Part shown: positions 36,889-47,471 of the stretch, in pieces | Position numbering within the stretch: position 1 is the first letter of the stretch | Layout of the letters: each line of letters opens with the position of its first letter | Assembly (NCBI GenBank): GCA_963971405.1 | Contig: OZ020489.1 | Coordinates: 28,298,290 to 28,362,289, forward strand | From: Psococerastis gibbosa | Lineage: Eukaryota > Arthropoda > Insecta > Psocodea > Psocidae | Direction: 5' to 3' | DNA: 64,000 bases | The notes under the pieces: generated by a model | Database searches by the model: none | What the model saw: only the letters and a program-made list of their open reading frames with translations | Told to the model about the DNA's origin: nothing | Position numbers and translations under genes: made by a program

Positions 36889-37120
36889 ATTATAAATAAT
36901 TAAATAAATATTGACTTACTTTTTTTGTTCTATTATTAAGCCAACCTAGCGGAGTTAGGGCTATAAAGCCCTCTCTCAACTAGGAAGGCCCAGGACCGCC
37001 TGCTTTACATGCCCTCCGAAGCATGGCCAGAAAATATGGGAAGTGTAAGACTCGAACCAACAACCTTTCGGGTGAAAGTCAGAGATCGTACTACTACTCT
37101 ACATGTCTTGACCAGATGTG
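36889..37120 (-). repeat. tRNA-derived SINE family A, copy 1
   Basis: On the minus strand it has a tRNA-like head ending GTTGGTTCGAGTCTTACAC, which contains a Pol III B box, then GGAGGGCATGTAAAGCAGGC, AACTCCGCTAGGTTGGCTTA and an AT-rich tail of TTTATT type. The stretch CTGACTTTCACCCGAAAGG before the B box resembles an anticodon arm with TTC. Copies are at 37413-37620, 48583-48760 and 33725-33800. Confidence 0.8.
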
Positions 37121-37412
37121 ACCTAGTCAGGCTGCGATCGATATTTCATGGAAAGCTTGCATTTGTTCAAAAAACGGATGGCAGTGGTGTCCAGTGGGGC
37201 CTTAGACGAGACGGGCGACACACGCTGGTGACTTGCTTAGAAATTTCGGCATGGGAGGAAATGCGCTTGGTGAATGGTTCGGTCCAAAACCGCACAGAGT
37301 CTGCTTCAGAAGATTTCTATGAGCTGGTGTGCTCTGGGCGTGTCGAGAGGAAACCCGTGCACAGGTGTAACGTCGGCGTCACGCCAGACTCAGAAATCAT
37401 CTCAAGTTGACT
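37121..37412 (+). other. GC-richer segment between two SINEs, open in one frame
   Basis: The ORF at 37009-37410 starts in antisense SINE sequence and continues through this segment to a TGA just before the next SINE tail. The peptide has LRRDGRHTLVTCLEISAWEE and ends SDSEIISS-like residues. I recognise no family. Base composition (about half G+C) differs from the surroundings. It may be SINE 5' sequence, an unknown transposon part or a host fragment. Confidence 0.3.
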
Positions 37413-37620
37413 TTAAATAAATAAATAAATAATGACTTTTTGTTTTATTACTAAGGCAAACTAGCGGAGTAACGGCTATACACTCAACTAGGAAGGCCCG
37501 GGACCGCCTGCTTTACACGCCCTACGCCAGAACATGTAGCATGTGTATGACTCGAACCAACAACCTTGCGGGTGAAAGTCAGAGTCCTTACCACTAATCT
37601 GCATTTCCTTGACTTTGTGG
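37413..37620 (-). repeat. tRNA-derived SINE family A, copy 2
   Basis: Same orientation as copy 1. The tail (ATTT)n is at 37413-37432, then GCCTTAGTAATAAAACAAAA on the minus strand, GTAAAGCAGGCGGTCCCGGG and the B-box region GGTTGTTGGTTCGAGTCATA. It is more diverged in the middle than copy 1. Confidence 0.78.
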
Positions 37621-38612
37621 TTTTCAAACTACCCATTTGCTACAATATGAAAAAAACGTCGGTAACTCGCGAGTGTCAAATAGCCCGGCCCGTGTGTACC
37701 GGGTCTTAAGAGGAAATGCCACGTAGAAATTTGGCACCCCAAAATTCAATACTTTTCATTTTTGATTTCATTAACTCAGCATATTATTAAAAATTTTACT
37801 CACTTTCGTTGTAGAGGACTTGCATCATGTAATGGGGTATTTCGACTATACCTGTCACTTTTGTAGATGTTCCAAAAACTAAGCGAAATTTTGGTCCCCA
37901 CTGGTTTTAATGAAAGACCTAAGGTACCAAAAATTTAATATTTCTTATTATTTTATGTATAAAGTAGTCTTTTACAACTTACATGAGCAAAATCATTAAT
38001 AACATGCTTTGTTAATTAATTAAAAAATAAAAAGTCAAGAAAAACAACAAATTTTCACCGTGTCAATTTTCACCATGTCAACAGTTGCCTGGCGAAGGCA
38101 TATTATTTAACTATTTGCTTGCTCTCCAGCTTTTCCAGTAATTTTATTTTGCCTTGGCCCAGCCAATTTTAAGACATCAATTAAGCATGGCAAAACAAAG
38201 AATGACATTCATTTATTCGGAATAAAGCGACTGCTGGCTTCCGGAAACGGGGCGGGGTGGACGCACCGGTAATTGCCGCCCCCTCCCCCTCCCCCTTTTT
38301 CCCACAGTTCATTATAACACCATCATATCCTCATACAAAACAAAACGTGTTTCATTTAGTGACATCCTTGGTCGCCCCTGCTGCAGCGGCAGTTTGGGCG
38401 TGACAACGCGGGCGCTTTACTGCCCAGATGTGATTGTTTTTATGAGCGCTAGCACGCTATCGTCTCATCATTTTATCCCATTATTAATCAACATTTACCC
38501 AGATCGTGGTTTCAACAACAGTTATGCATACTACCATATAATAAAGACTTTTTCTTTCGGGGTCAATTTAACAGTCAGTCTCGCTAACGTGCTAGCGCAA
38601 GCGGCCGTTTAA

Positions 38613-38754
38613 GGCGGCTATTCCACTTGTCAATATTCCGTCATTTGTGCATCGATAATTGATGAGATTTTGTTTTTAACTAGGGTAAAAAAAAATCTCA
38701 TCAATTATTGAAGCACAAAATATGGCGAAATATTGACAAAGTGGAATAGCCGCC
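38613..38754. mobile_element. Foldback MITE family E, copy 2
   Basis: 142 bp with GGCGGCTATTCCACTTGTCA and its complement at the right, and an inner ATCGATAATTGATGAGATTT pairing with AAATCTCATCAATTATTG. Flanks are TTAA and AAAA, so the target duplication is unclear. Confidence 0.82.
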
Positions 38755-38759
38755 AAAAA

Positions 38760-41260
38760 TAAAATAAATGGCGACCAAATATTATTGACGATTTTAATTA
38801 TTTCTTCATTCCACAGCTGCAAAGATATGGTAAGACGAAAAACGCATTAACAAATACAAACTTTTTCAAAACGCAGACGTTTCAATCATTTCTACTGTAT
38901 ATAATAAGTATGAAGCATTTTATTTATCCTTTTTTTGGCAATAATAAATTATACGAGAAATGTAAATTTACTGCGAAAGTTTGTGTTTTTTTGAATTTTT
39001 CATCAGACCATTTTCATAATTTTGCAGCTGCAGAACAAGGAATTCGTGAATTTTGTCACAAATAAACGGTCATCATTTTTTTACAAAATATTTTGAAATC
39101 TCTGCCTTAAACACAGCTGAGCTTTGCATCAAGGCTATAGCCATTGTGGAAAGTATTTTCTATTTTTGTTGGAAATATTTCGGGGTAAACATGTACTGGG
39201 CATCTTTATATAGATGTTGTAAACTAGATATTTCATATTGTACTAACATCGTAGACTAAAACGGAAATTAAATGTACCTGAAAACTAACTATTAACGGCA
39301 TTACTAGTTACTGCCATGTATGCGTAACATTGAAGTTCATTCAGTTCATTAGGAGTCGTTAAATCAAATTATTCCTCAGCATTATAACATCATACCCACA
39401 ATCGTTAAATAACATAATGCTGTAGTTCAATATTGAGGGTTGATTGGATGGCCCATAAATAGACTGCTTGCCTGATTGAATTATTTGTGCCTTTCTTACC
39501 TCTATAGGCAAGCAACGCAAATTATGGATTAATAGTTTGTCCATAAATTTAAGTGGAGATCAGACTGTAACATATGGTGAATATAATAGATATCGGCTGG
39601 TAAGGTGGTACTTATGCGAGTCTCTACACATCATGCGATCGGAGACGTGTCTGAACTCAACACAAGTATTAAGTTACTTAGTGAGGCGACTGAAGAGGTC
39701 AATCAGATACATTCATTTAAAAAAATAAAACGTATATGATGCAGCATTGTCTGACCAGCAGCAGCAAAGTAAGTAAGTAGATATATTCTAAATTTCAATC
39801 GCAGTTTATCAGTCAAACTCAGCACTAAGTGCCCGTACAGCCTGTGTTGCTGAGCAATTTCAAAGCAATAAAGCATAATAAAAATACTATTGTTCAAATG
39901 GAGGTGTAAAAGTAAGAGAAAAAAAATACTGAGGCATGAAATATGGCAATCCCTCCGAATTGGGAAAGGGAATAGTGAATGAAAATTTTAAGACGCTGTT
40001 TTGAATACATAAGGTAGCATACGAACAGTTCAATCTGGGCAACTAAATTTAATAAAAAATAAGTTGATCAAGAACAAGAATACATTCAATTATAATGCAA
40101 CCGGAAAATATTCGAACTGCCCTGAACTGATAGATCAGGTCTGACTTTTCTTCTGCCCCCCGCTTATACGTAAGCTATCTAAATATTTCATGATAATAGA
40201 TACTATAACATAGAGGATTTATGAACCAATTCAGATTTTGCAGCTTTTATTAGACAATTTTTAAAGTATTGAAAACCTTTAGAACATCGCAATTAGAGAT
40301 TGATTGAGATGGCCCTCAGTCAGGCCAATGACTAACACTAAAGAAAAGAAATTTGCATTCAAGACGAAAAGCCCACGTGAGGAGTTCATACCCGCCCGAA
40401 CCTCAATGTTTCGCGCTTTCAAGGACGTAAATATTGACTTAACGTAAATACTCGACATTCCTCTTGATAATTCTGCCCAAATAACCATTGTCTTTGTATT
40501 ATTATGACTTGAGCAACACAAAGTTATGTTTTGAGCTCATAACATGGGCTATTCAGAAGTGGGGAATCTATATTGAATGTAATTTCGCATTTCAGATCAT
40601 TATCCACCTTTAAACCTGCAGCCCTATCATGCCATTTACAGATTAACTTAACACTAGGAATGGAATTATACCTATACGTTAAGCATTGATTAATTTGTTT
40701 AAAAAAGATTACTGGAAATCCCTGGAATACAAGAATATAGTTGCATGGTTTTATAATTGAATGAAATACAGATAACGATAGAAATGTACAGGTTTTGATT
40801 TTGGAATATATTAAAAATTATAAATAATTTGTGTATTACTAAGAGAGAAAATATTTAAAAACCACCCCCCAAAAATATAGCCGAGGATGAATTTATTAAT
40901 TTGAATTTCCCACGCAATTTGCACTCTTTTTTTTTTAAACAAATGAATCAATGGGTAACAATAGCTGTTGAATTAAATCCTTTTATTCTTGTCAGATGAC
41001 ACCTTTGGGTTTATTTAGAATAGGTTAATCCTATTCCCGATGTAAGTTAATCTGTAAACAGCCGGGTAGGGCTGCTGGTACCTAAAATATCAGCATAAAA
41101 TGACTGTAAGATTGCCATAATTTAAATTAATAAGCGAAACCATGAAGCTGAACAACTACGTAGTATTTTAAATTTATTTACTCAGTTCTCTTAACAAATG
41201 AAGGACCCTTCCTTTTAAGTCAGGAAAAATACTGCCGATAGTATATAAAAGGCAAAATTA
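38760..41260. other. AT-rich intron upstream of the 15-kb exon, no gene seen
   Basis: Only chance ORFs (39053-39259, 40279-40521). No paired repeats or exon borders were recognised before the integrin exon donor at 41261-41265. Confidence 0.45.
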
Positions 41261-41265
41261 CTCAC

Positions 41266-41363
41266 CAAAATGACACCAGTCTCGCCCGAGCTGCTGACAG
41301 TAGCTCCGAACCACTGTTCTGATTTTTGGTCGATTTGCTGACCCACAGAGTTATTGTTGTTTC
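41266..41363 (-). CDS. Integrin alpha exon: blade 1-2 linker and start of blade 2
   Basis: This 98-bp exon has donor GTGAGT at its low-coordinate end and a CAG acceptor preceded by a run of 16 T on the minus strand. The first two bases complete a Gly codon with the previous exon, and 32 full codons follow. The peptide has four Asn in a row, then SVGQQIDQKSEQWFGATVSS and ends GETGVIL. QWFGATV is the FG-GAP signature of the second propeller blade in integrin alpha subunits, and the following strand (VIL, continuing ACAPRY in the next exon) fits exactly. Phase and content agree with both neighbouring exons. The poly-Asn stretch looks like a species-specific loop between blades. Confidence 0.93.
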
Positions 41364-42360
41364 CTGAAAAAAAAAAAAAAAACCTGTTGCTAGAAAACTG
41401 TACAAATTCTGAAGATCATGGTTCAGTGGGGGTCTGGATTAACATTTAGTCCACCAGACTCGATTAATTATTAATTAGCATGATTTTGGTTTCATCAGAC
41501 AAAAGAATGAAATTTAAAAAAATAATACGACTATAGACCCTAAGCTTTATTGAATAATATTTCATTAAAACACTTACAGTAAACTAAATATTAGATATTA
41601 TCCCGGCAACGTTCCTCACCAAGTAATCGATTCAATAACTAAGTTACCATTTTGATAACCTATAGCCTTGTAAGTGCATACAAGATAACTAATTATAAAA
41701 GGGGCTTTGAGAGAAAGACCGTAGCGCAATTATTAATACTTTCAACATCTGAAACATGACTGTGCATTGGAATCAAGTATTACTTATTATTTATTACAAT
41801 TCTCTTCGTCCGTCCCAATAGGAGCTAAGCCTCTTCTTGCTTCATACTCTCCCTTCCATACAGTAGGTTTCACTCTTCCTATATCAATCCTTGACGAGTA
41901 CAATTGCCGAAATATCACGACAAGAATATCATTACCAACCCAAGTACGTACCTACCCATTTCACCTAAACTCCATAGTCATAAATCATGGCTGCGAATCA
42001 TGATCAGATAAATGTGAACGGGCGGCTCACAATATAGAAGCTATAGCTGTCAAAGGTGAGGAGATGAATCTAGGTTTGGCACGGATGTTAGGTACAGGCA
42101 GGCACAGAGAGCGCGGTGCGTCTATGAAATCTATCTAAATTCAATCTATTTTCTAAATGAGAGCATACCAATTTTAATGAGAACCGATCCAATGCAAAAA
42201 CCATCTTGATCGTGCTCCAAGGTGTGAGCAGCAGGGCATACACCATCTGCGTGTTATTAGCCATGTGCATGCTGCACGGGCCTAAAATGTAGCTAAAACC
42301 AGAGTTATATATGGGAGATTTGGAAACTTCGAGCCCGCCAAAAATATTTTTTTGAATCCT

Positions 42361-42470
42361 GCCACGTCTTTTCAATGACTGGTCATAGGAGACAGGTGAC
42401 TCCAGAAATAAAAAATAACATTTTTGGAGGGAAGCGAATGTTCCATCTCTCCTGTATATAACTTTAGCTG
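42361..42470 (+). repeat. Dispersed 3'-end repeat, copy 2
   Basis: CACGTCTTTTCAATGACTGG, TCATAGGAGACAGGTGACTC and TCCATCTCTCCTGTATATAA match the repeat at 32548-32650. Confidence 0.55.
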
Positions 42471-42517
42471 AAACTGTGGATTAGAGAATAAAATCCCAGG
42501 AACCCGATTTGTGGAAA

Positions 42518-42747
42518 CCAATGGCGGATCGATGGGGGGGGGGGGTCAGGGCGGTCATGACCCCCCCCCCCCCCTAAATGAGTTAATTCATAGTAAATCC
42601 ATAAGATAGGTCTAGTAAAAAAAATGAATAAAACTCAACTTTTCAACAACAACAACAACAACAACTTTTCAACAACAACAAAATTACCTTTTAAACTTTA
42701 AAAAAAATTGTGACCACCCCCAAATTTTCGGCTAGATCCGCCCTTGG
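42518..42747 (+). mobile_element. hAT-like MITE family G, copy 2
   Basis: CCAATGGCGGATCGATGGGG opens the element and TAGATCCGCCCTTGG closes it. TGTGGAAA lies at 42510-42517 and ACTGGAAA at 42748-42755, a likely 8-bp duplication with two changes. An expanded (AAC)n with an internal direct repeat is at 42640-42680. G- and C-runs of 13-14 follow the left end. Confidence 0.75.
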
Positions 42748-42814
42748 ACTGGAAACACAGTGTTTTTTGTTGGAATCTCCGACTATCAGCAACTAGTCAA
42801 TGGGAACAATGACC

Positions 42815-43210
42815 GTGTGCCATCGACACCAATAAAATCCGAGTATTTGGAAAGGAAGATAATAAGAAGAATCTATGGAAAACAGAGAGTGGTGCATAAG
42901 AAACTCGGAAATAGACGTAATACTTAATGATGAAGACATAGTACGTTTTGTAAAAGCAAAGCGTCTAAGATGGTTGGGACACGACAAAAGAATGCCAGAG
43001 AACCGCGTACCGAACAAAATGTACAAAGCAAGTATGATGGGAAGAAAACTGCAGGGACGTCCCAAAACCGCTGGGAGGACGAAATAGAAACCGACCTCCA
43101 CAAGTTGGGAGTTCGTAGGTGGTGGAGTGTCGTACAAAACCGGGATGATTGGAGGAGTTGTTGAGCAGGCCATAGCCCATCAAGGACTGTAGAGCCAGAA
43201 GAAGAAGAAG
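42815..43210 (+). pseudogene. RTE-like LINE family L1, ORF2 C-terminus, copy 1
   Basis: Three frames together show LERKIIRRIYGKQRV, then SEIDVILNDEDIVRFVKAKR, LRWLGHDKRMPENRV, GRKLQGRPK, and finally DEIETDLHKLGVRRWWSVVQ with NRDDWRSC before a stop and (GAA)n. That is the thumb-to-end region of RTE-type non-LTR retrotransposons, with at least two frameshifts. Copies of the same family lie at 48028-48420 and 55655-55790, both inverted. No catalytic residues remain. Confidence 0.8.
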
Positions 43211-43428
43211 ACAATGTCTACACGATAGACTGCCAAAAAAAAACGGTAAGAAAGCACTACCAGTCTGATAGGTGTTGGCAAGTTTGTGAGACGTTTGCTG
43301 AGTAGCTACTCTACAGGGACAAATGATACCCAAAGCAACAACAGGGCCAGGGAATGCCACAACATCTAACTGGAAGGTGTAACCAGAGGGACATTATTGA
43401 TGGCTCTACGATCAATATTTTTTCAGTG

Positions 43429-43547
43429 ATAACCGAAATTAGAGGATATGGAAAAAACTGGGCTTGGCGGGATTCCAACCCACGATCTACGACTAACCGG
43501 GGCGTCGTCTTAACCGCTGGTTATCCATATCCTCTAATTTCGGTTAT
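43429..43547. repeat. 24-bp perfect inverted repeat enclosing a tRNA-like sequence
   Basis: ATAACCGAAATTAGAGGATA begins the left arm (43429-43452), which is exactly complementary to 43524-43547. The 71-nt loop, read on the minus strand, has an A-box-like AGCGGTTAAGACG and a T-arm-like GTGGGTTGGAATCCCGC, so it looks like a tRNA pseudogene or SINE head. The T loop has G where tRNAs have C, so a functional tRNA is unlikely. Confidence 0.75.
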
Positions 43548-43942
43548 AACGAGGAGGTTACTTCTTCAACCAAAGTTAATTTAATGTCAGTGTTATACAC
43601 GTGTATACCATATAATACTAGAATGTATTTTTTCAGTGACTTTAAGAAGGAAAAAAACGGAACCTTGGGAGTCCGATCCCTTTTTAATGCACAAAGCCTG
43701 CCCATATCTTGACGATTTCCTTCTGTATAAACGAGCAAGCTATTAGCCGACCGATTTCCACTCGACCGTGGCAGATAAATTGGCGCGAGAACATTTCGAT
43801 GACAATCACACATCAGTAGACAATTTCCATTTGCACAAGAGTTCGGCCCATATTTGGCGCTGATTCCCCGAAGCCACCGCGCTAATTCCACACACGGCTC
43901 CCCAGCCAATAAATACTGAGCCAGATAATCTCGCGGTTTCAA
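43544..43942 (-). CDS. Orphan ORF of 132 codons, unknown
   Basis: ATG-started frame of 132 codons on the integrin strand. The peptide has a hydrophobic start (DYLAQYLLAGEPCVELARWL), then CANGNCLLMCDCHRNV, a short Cys cluster, and a basic end. Local composition is less AT-rich than the flanks. No splice borders of integrin phase and no family were recognised. The first 70 codons look more gene-like than the rest; it could be a fragment of an unknown transposon or a cryptic exon. Confidence 0.15.
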   Translation of the reverse strand: MKPRDYLAQYLLAGEPCVELARWLRGISAKYGPNSCANGNCLLMCDCHRNVLAPIYLPRSSGNRSANSLLVYTEGNRQDMGRLCALKRDRTPKVPFFSFLKSLKKYILVLYGIHVYNTDIKLTLVEEVTSSL

Positions 43943-44334
43943 CCTGTTTCACACGTGCTTTCGTCAGTTTCTTGCTGATAGAATCAACATCGCGTACCCC
44001 GGAATATACTTCTTTGGTGTTCGTAATGTATAACGTTTGAGACCCTTTAACTAACTATCTTAAAGGCTAATCATTTAACTGTTCTGAAGCGCAAAAAATT
44101 GGCCATTTCTCATTCTGTTCAATCTGCTCCCACTTGCGAATGCATGCCTGAAGCTATGGTTTCTTAGGCGCCGGTGTTTAGAGACATTTCGGCTTCTTCT
44201 TGCACTGCTGCTTCTGTCTCCTTGTTCCAATACTTAATTGTGCTGCTGGATGAGTCCAGAGAACTGGAATATGAAAAGCAAAGGTCGAGGTTCGCGACTC
44301 AACATATAACGATCCTGGGTTCTCCCCCGGCAGG

Positions 44335-44443
44335 AGAAAAACGCGGCTGCCGAGCAAGTTGCCAAATCCAAAATAGAGCAGTGGTCAAGAGAGAGAGAGG
44401 ATCCTCTACCAAGACCCTCATTGATGGGTTGTCATGCCACGGT
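44335..44443 (+). repeat. Dispersed repeat family R, copy 4
   Basis: GCGGCTGCCGAGCAAGTTGC, AGAGCAGTGGTCAAGAGAGA and GTCATGCCACGG match the other members. Same orientation as 3470-3570. Confidence 0.55.
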
Positions 44444-44478
44444 GTTTTTTTTTATAAGTCGCAGCTGACATCAAGTCG

Positions 44479-44660
44479 CAAATGGCGGATTCACGGGGGG
44501 TCACGACCCCCCTCTCTAAATGAGTAAATTCATAAGAAAAAGTAGTAGAAAAAAAATTGAATAAAACTCAACTTTTCAACAAACAAAAATACCTTTTAAA
44601 TTTACAAAAAACGTGTGACCCCCCCCCCCCCCATAAATTTTTTGCTGGATCCGCCCTTGG
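44479..44660 (+). mobile_element. hAT-like MITE family G, copy 3
   Basis: CAAATGGCGGATTCACGGGG and GGATCCGCCCTTGG are the ends. The interior keeps CCCCTCTCTAAATGAGTAAA and TAAAACTCAACTTTTCAACA. A C-run of 15 lies near the right end. AAGTCGC and GGGTCGC beside the ends may be a worn duplication. The ORF ending at 44527 runs into it and is not a gene. Confidence 0.7.
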
Positions 44661-45369
44661 GTCGCGGATACTATTGCCTTCATATTATCTTATCAAGAAT
44701 GATTTTGGGTCTTCTTTATTTCTAAATCTGGTTCGTGAGAGAGGAAATTTCAGAAAATAATATTATGGTATTCCTTGAACAAAATCCTACAAACACATGA
44801 GCCAGTTTTAAACTGTGTATGGGAAACGCGGCTGAAAGGGAAGCCAGAAAATGGAACTTCTCAATTTGTGGTAGAGACTCGAGAATGGACTGTGATCAAC
44901 ACAATCCTACATAGAAATCCTGCAAGCATGAAAGAATTTCAGAACATACCGCAAAGCACTTCAGCGGGCAAAAAAAACATCTTATTAGATGCATGCTATA
45001 TCATAGGTTTAGTGGCCGTACCTAAAAACCGCACTCTGAATTGCGCTCTAACAAATTACCTCTAGGCTGTGCCTTAAATTTTTTGTCTTTCCAATAACGC
45101 CATGCATTGCTTTACTTCCGAATAAGGCAGACACCTTTATGGGCACTCAGGAAAACGCATGCAACGAAAAGAAGAAACCTCTATATAATTACTATTCAGG
45201 ATCCAATGAAAGTCATTAGGTTTTACTGTTTTTATATGGGTTATTATAAGTTCACTGAGCTTAAAAGAAGGGCGCAAAAACGTATAAGTTAATATCCTAT
45301 ATACATATTGTACACTTGATGAATAGGGACAAGGTATGCAGGGTCAGTCCACTCAGCCCAGTCTTTGTC

Positions 45370-45590
45370 CTAAAATCTTCTTCAGTTACAGCAGGGTGAT
45401 GGCTGGTTGGCAGCAACATGAAGCAGCGATGTCTTCAATCTCCGCGGTTCTGACATGCCCTCTCCACATGGGTTGTGATTCCCAAGTATTCCCTCACTTG
45501 CTGAAGATATTTTTTTCTTGGACGTCCCGGTCGATTTCTGCATCCTCTGGTACCTTCGAAGATGGAACTCACAAAGTTCTCATGTCACAG
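45370..45590 (-). pseudogene. LINE family L2 C-terminus, copy 2
   Basis: Minus-strand reading gives NRPGRPRKKYLQQVREYLGI, TTHVERACQNRGD, a stop, RHRCFMLLPTSHHPAVTEED. It matches the forward fragment at 24180-24365. Both keep only the last 60-70 residues, the usual result of 5' truncation. The forward ORF at 45336-45593 is antisense to it. Confidence 0.65.
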
Positions 45591-46287
45591 TAGGTGTCAA
45601 AGAGTGTCAGACCCAACGTGTCCTTGCAGATATAGATGCAGCCCCATTTGGAACATGACCTTTCCATGGTATCCTAAAATAATGTCTTTATGTGTACGTT
45701 TTACCACTGTTTTGAAATAAAGCCAACACTAAATAAAAATTGGCGTAAAAGTAAGGTTAACATTCTTTAAAATGGGACCTTATTTGGGGCATAACACTGC
45801 CATTCCTTTAAAGGCTTTCTATCCTAAGAACTTGGTCCTGTGAGGGGTGGACCCGGGTCCCGGGAGTTTCGTCTGCAAAAGCAACAGGCTCCCGGGCCAA
45901 AGAGAAATCGGCCCCCTCCCCAAAGCTGAGATAGCTCGCTATAAATTGCAGTACAGATATATGACAAATATTACATCAAAACCCCGGATTCAACAGAGTG
46001 ATAAACATTTTATCTGAAACATTTATCTTATTTTATCTTAGTATATGAACTTACTTACATAATGATGTTATTTAGAGTCTACATAAAATTAATTAGTATA
46101 AATTAGTATAATATAGTTTTAGTTTAGTTTTAGCTTTAGTTTAAATTAGGTATACATCTATAATTATATACTGTATATTTATAAGGGGGATGATTGTGAA
46201 ATAGTACTGATTTCAGGCATTTCGCTCACTCACATTTGACTCGTAGGTTTTTAGCCTCTTGCGGCTCTTCTAGAATCTAGACCAGCC

Positions 46288-47435
46288 CAGTGGCGCAGCT
46301 AGAAATTTTTTTGGGGGGTCCAGTTTTCATAAGGTTTGCCCGCTTACGATAGGTTTTCGAATGGGGTGGTGTTTCATTTGGCGCCCCCCCCCCCCCGGGA
46401 TTTTTGCTTTCCAATTTATACGTAGTATAAGGAAAGCTTTGTGACGGTCGAAATTTTCGATTCCGAGATTTCAACGGATTTATATGTTTTAAGGTCCCAG
46501 GAACCCAAAAAAGTGGTTTTTACGGAATGTCTGTCTGTCTGTCTGTCTGTCTGAACGTCGATTTCCGGGCAAACTACTCGGTCGATTTTGATGAAATTCG
46601 GCATGTAGGTTCACAAAAATCATACCTCGGGACCATTTTTTTTTTTTTGGGCTAACTCAATTTGGGGGGGTTTTATTTTCAAAAAACTTCAAAAAAACGT
46701 CAAAAAAAATTATTTCCCAAAAACGGCTCCAACGATTTCTTTTAAATTCACATATATTGTAGTTGTTAATGTTGATAAAATGCGGGGGGTCGCTTGCCCC
46801 TTGATAGTTTGCTTCTGGGGGTAAAAAAATAAAAATGACTAAATTGTCATGAAAAATGACTAAAAAATAATTTTTCTGCGACACCTTTCTATCGATGATT
46901 TCTACCTTCAGGTATGTTTTAGGTGTTAAATTGAGTAACGAAACCGGACAGGTTGCTTTCCCAAAAAAGTATTTGGTTTTGTACAAAAAAATGTTTTTGA
47001 AAAAATGATAGAAAATTCACGCTGAAATGCATTGCGTGCCCTGCCAGTATTGCTGTGTGGTAATGTGTTGGTCTGACCTATCTAGAATTTACATCACCAC
47101 CAGTGACGAGTGACGTCAGGTGAACAACCCCCCCCCCCCCCCCCCCCCGAGATATCGGAAATTTAACCATAGGAAAATTATTTACCATGAAATTACTCAT
47201 TTTCTCTATCTATTAATGTTGATAAATTGGAAAGCATGTTCGAGTAAACTCGGACCGGTTCTTTTAAAAAGATAGGCCTGAAATTTTGATTTTGCAGACG
47301 ATAACTTTATTAACAAAACTGGGAAAAGGGGGACCGGAGTCTTTTTAGATAAATATCTTTAAAAATTTTGCTGTTTTGCTACATTTTGGGGGGGGTCCGG
47401 ACCCCGCTGACCCCCCCCCCTTGACTACGCCACTG
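46288..47435 (+). mobile_element. hAT-type MITE family K (CAGTGGCGTAG ends), copy 1, interrupted
   Basis: CAGTGGCGCAGCTAG and GACTACGCCACTG are the ends, with GACCAGCC at 46280-46287 and GACCCCCC at 47436-47443 (6 of 8 identical). The interior matches the 302-bp uninterrupted copy at 60282-60583, except for an 860-bp family H element at 46404-47263. Without it the element would be about 290 bp. It ends 36 bp from the integrin exon at 47472. Confidence 0.88.
46404..47263 (+). mobile_element. Family H element, copy 2, nested in a hAT-type MITE
   Basis: Begins GCTTTCCAATTTATACG and ends GGACCGGTTCTT like the copy at 8896-9549. It is about 200 bp longer owing to extra segments near 46760-46830 and 46878-46985. 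A (GTCT)n stretch is at 46530-46550 and an 18-C run near 47128. T-rich sequence on both sides (TTTT) may be the target duplication. The minus ORFs at 46416-46986 are in this repeat and are not genes. Confidence 0.82.
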
Positions 47436-47471
47436 GACCCCCCAATAAGTTCTTTATATTGATGGACTTAC

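Noticed and set aside
42793..43360. Overlapping minus-strand ORFs of 96-131 codons
   Set aside because: Shadows of the LINE L1 fragment on the plus strand.
43453..43523. Functional tRNA gene
   Set aside because: T-loop and acceptor stem do not form properly and the sequence sits in a hairpin loop; more like a pseudo-tRNA or SINE head.
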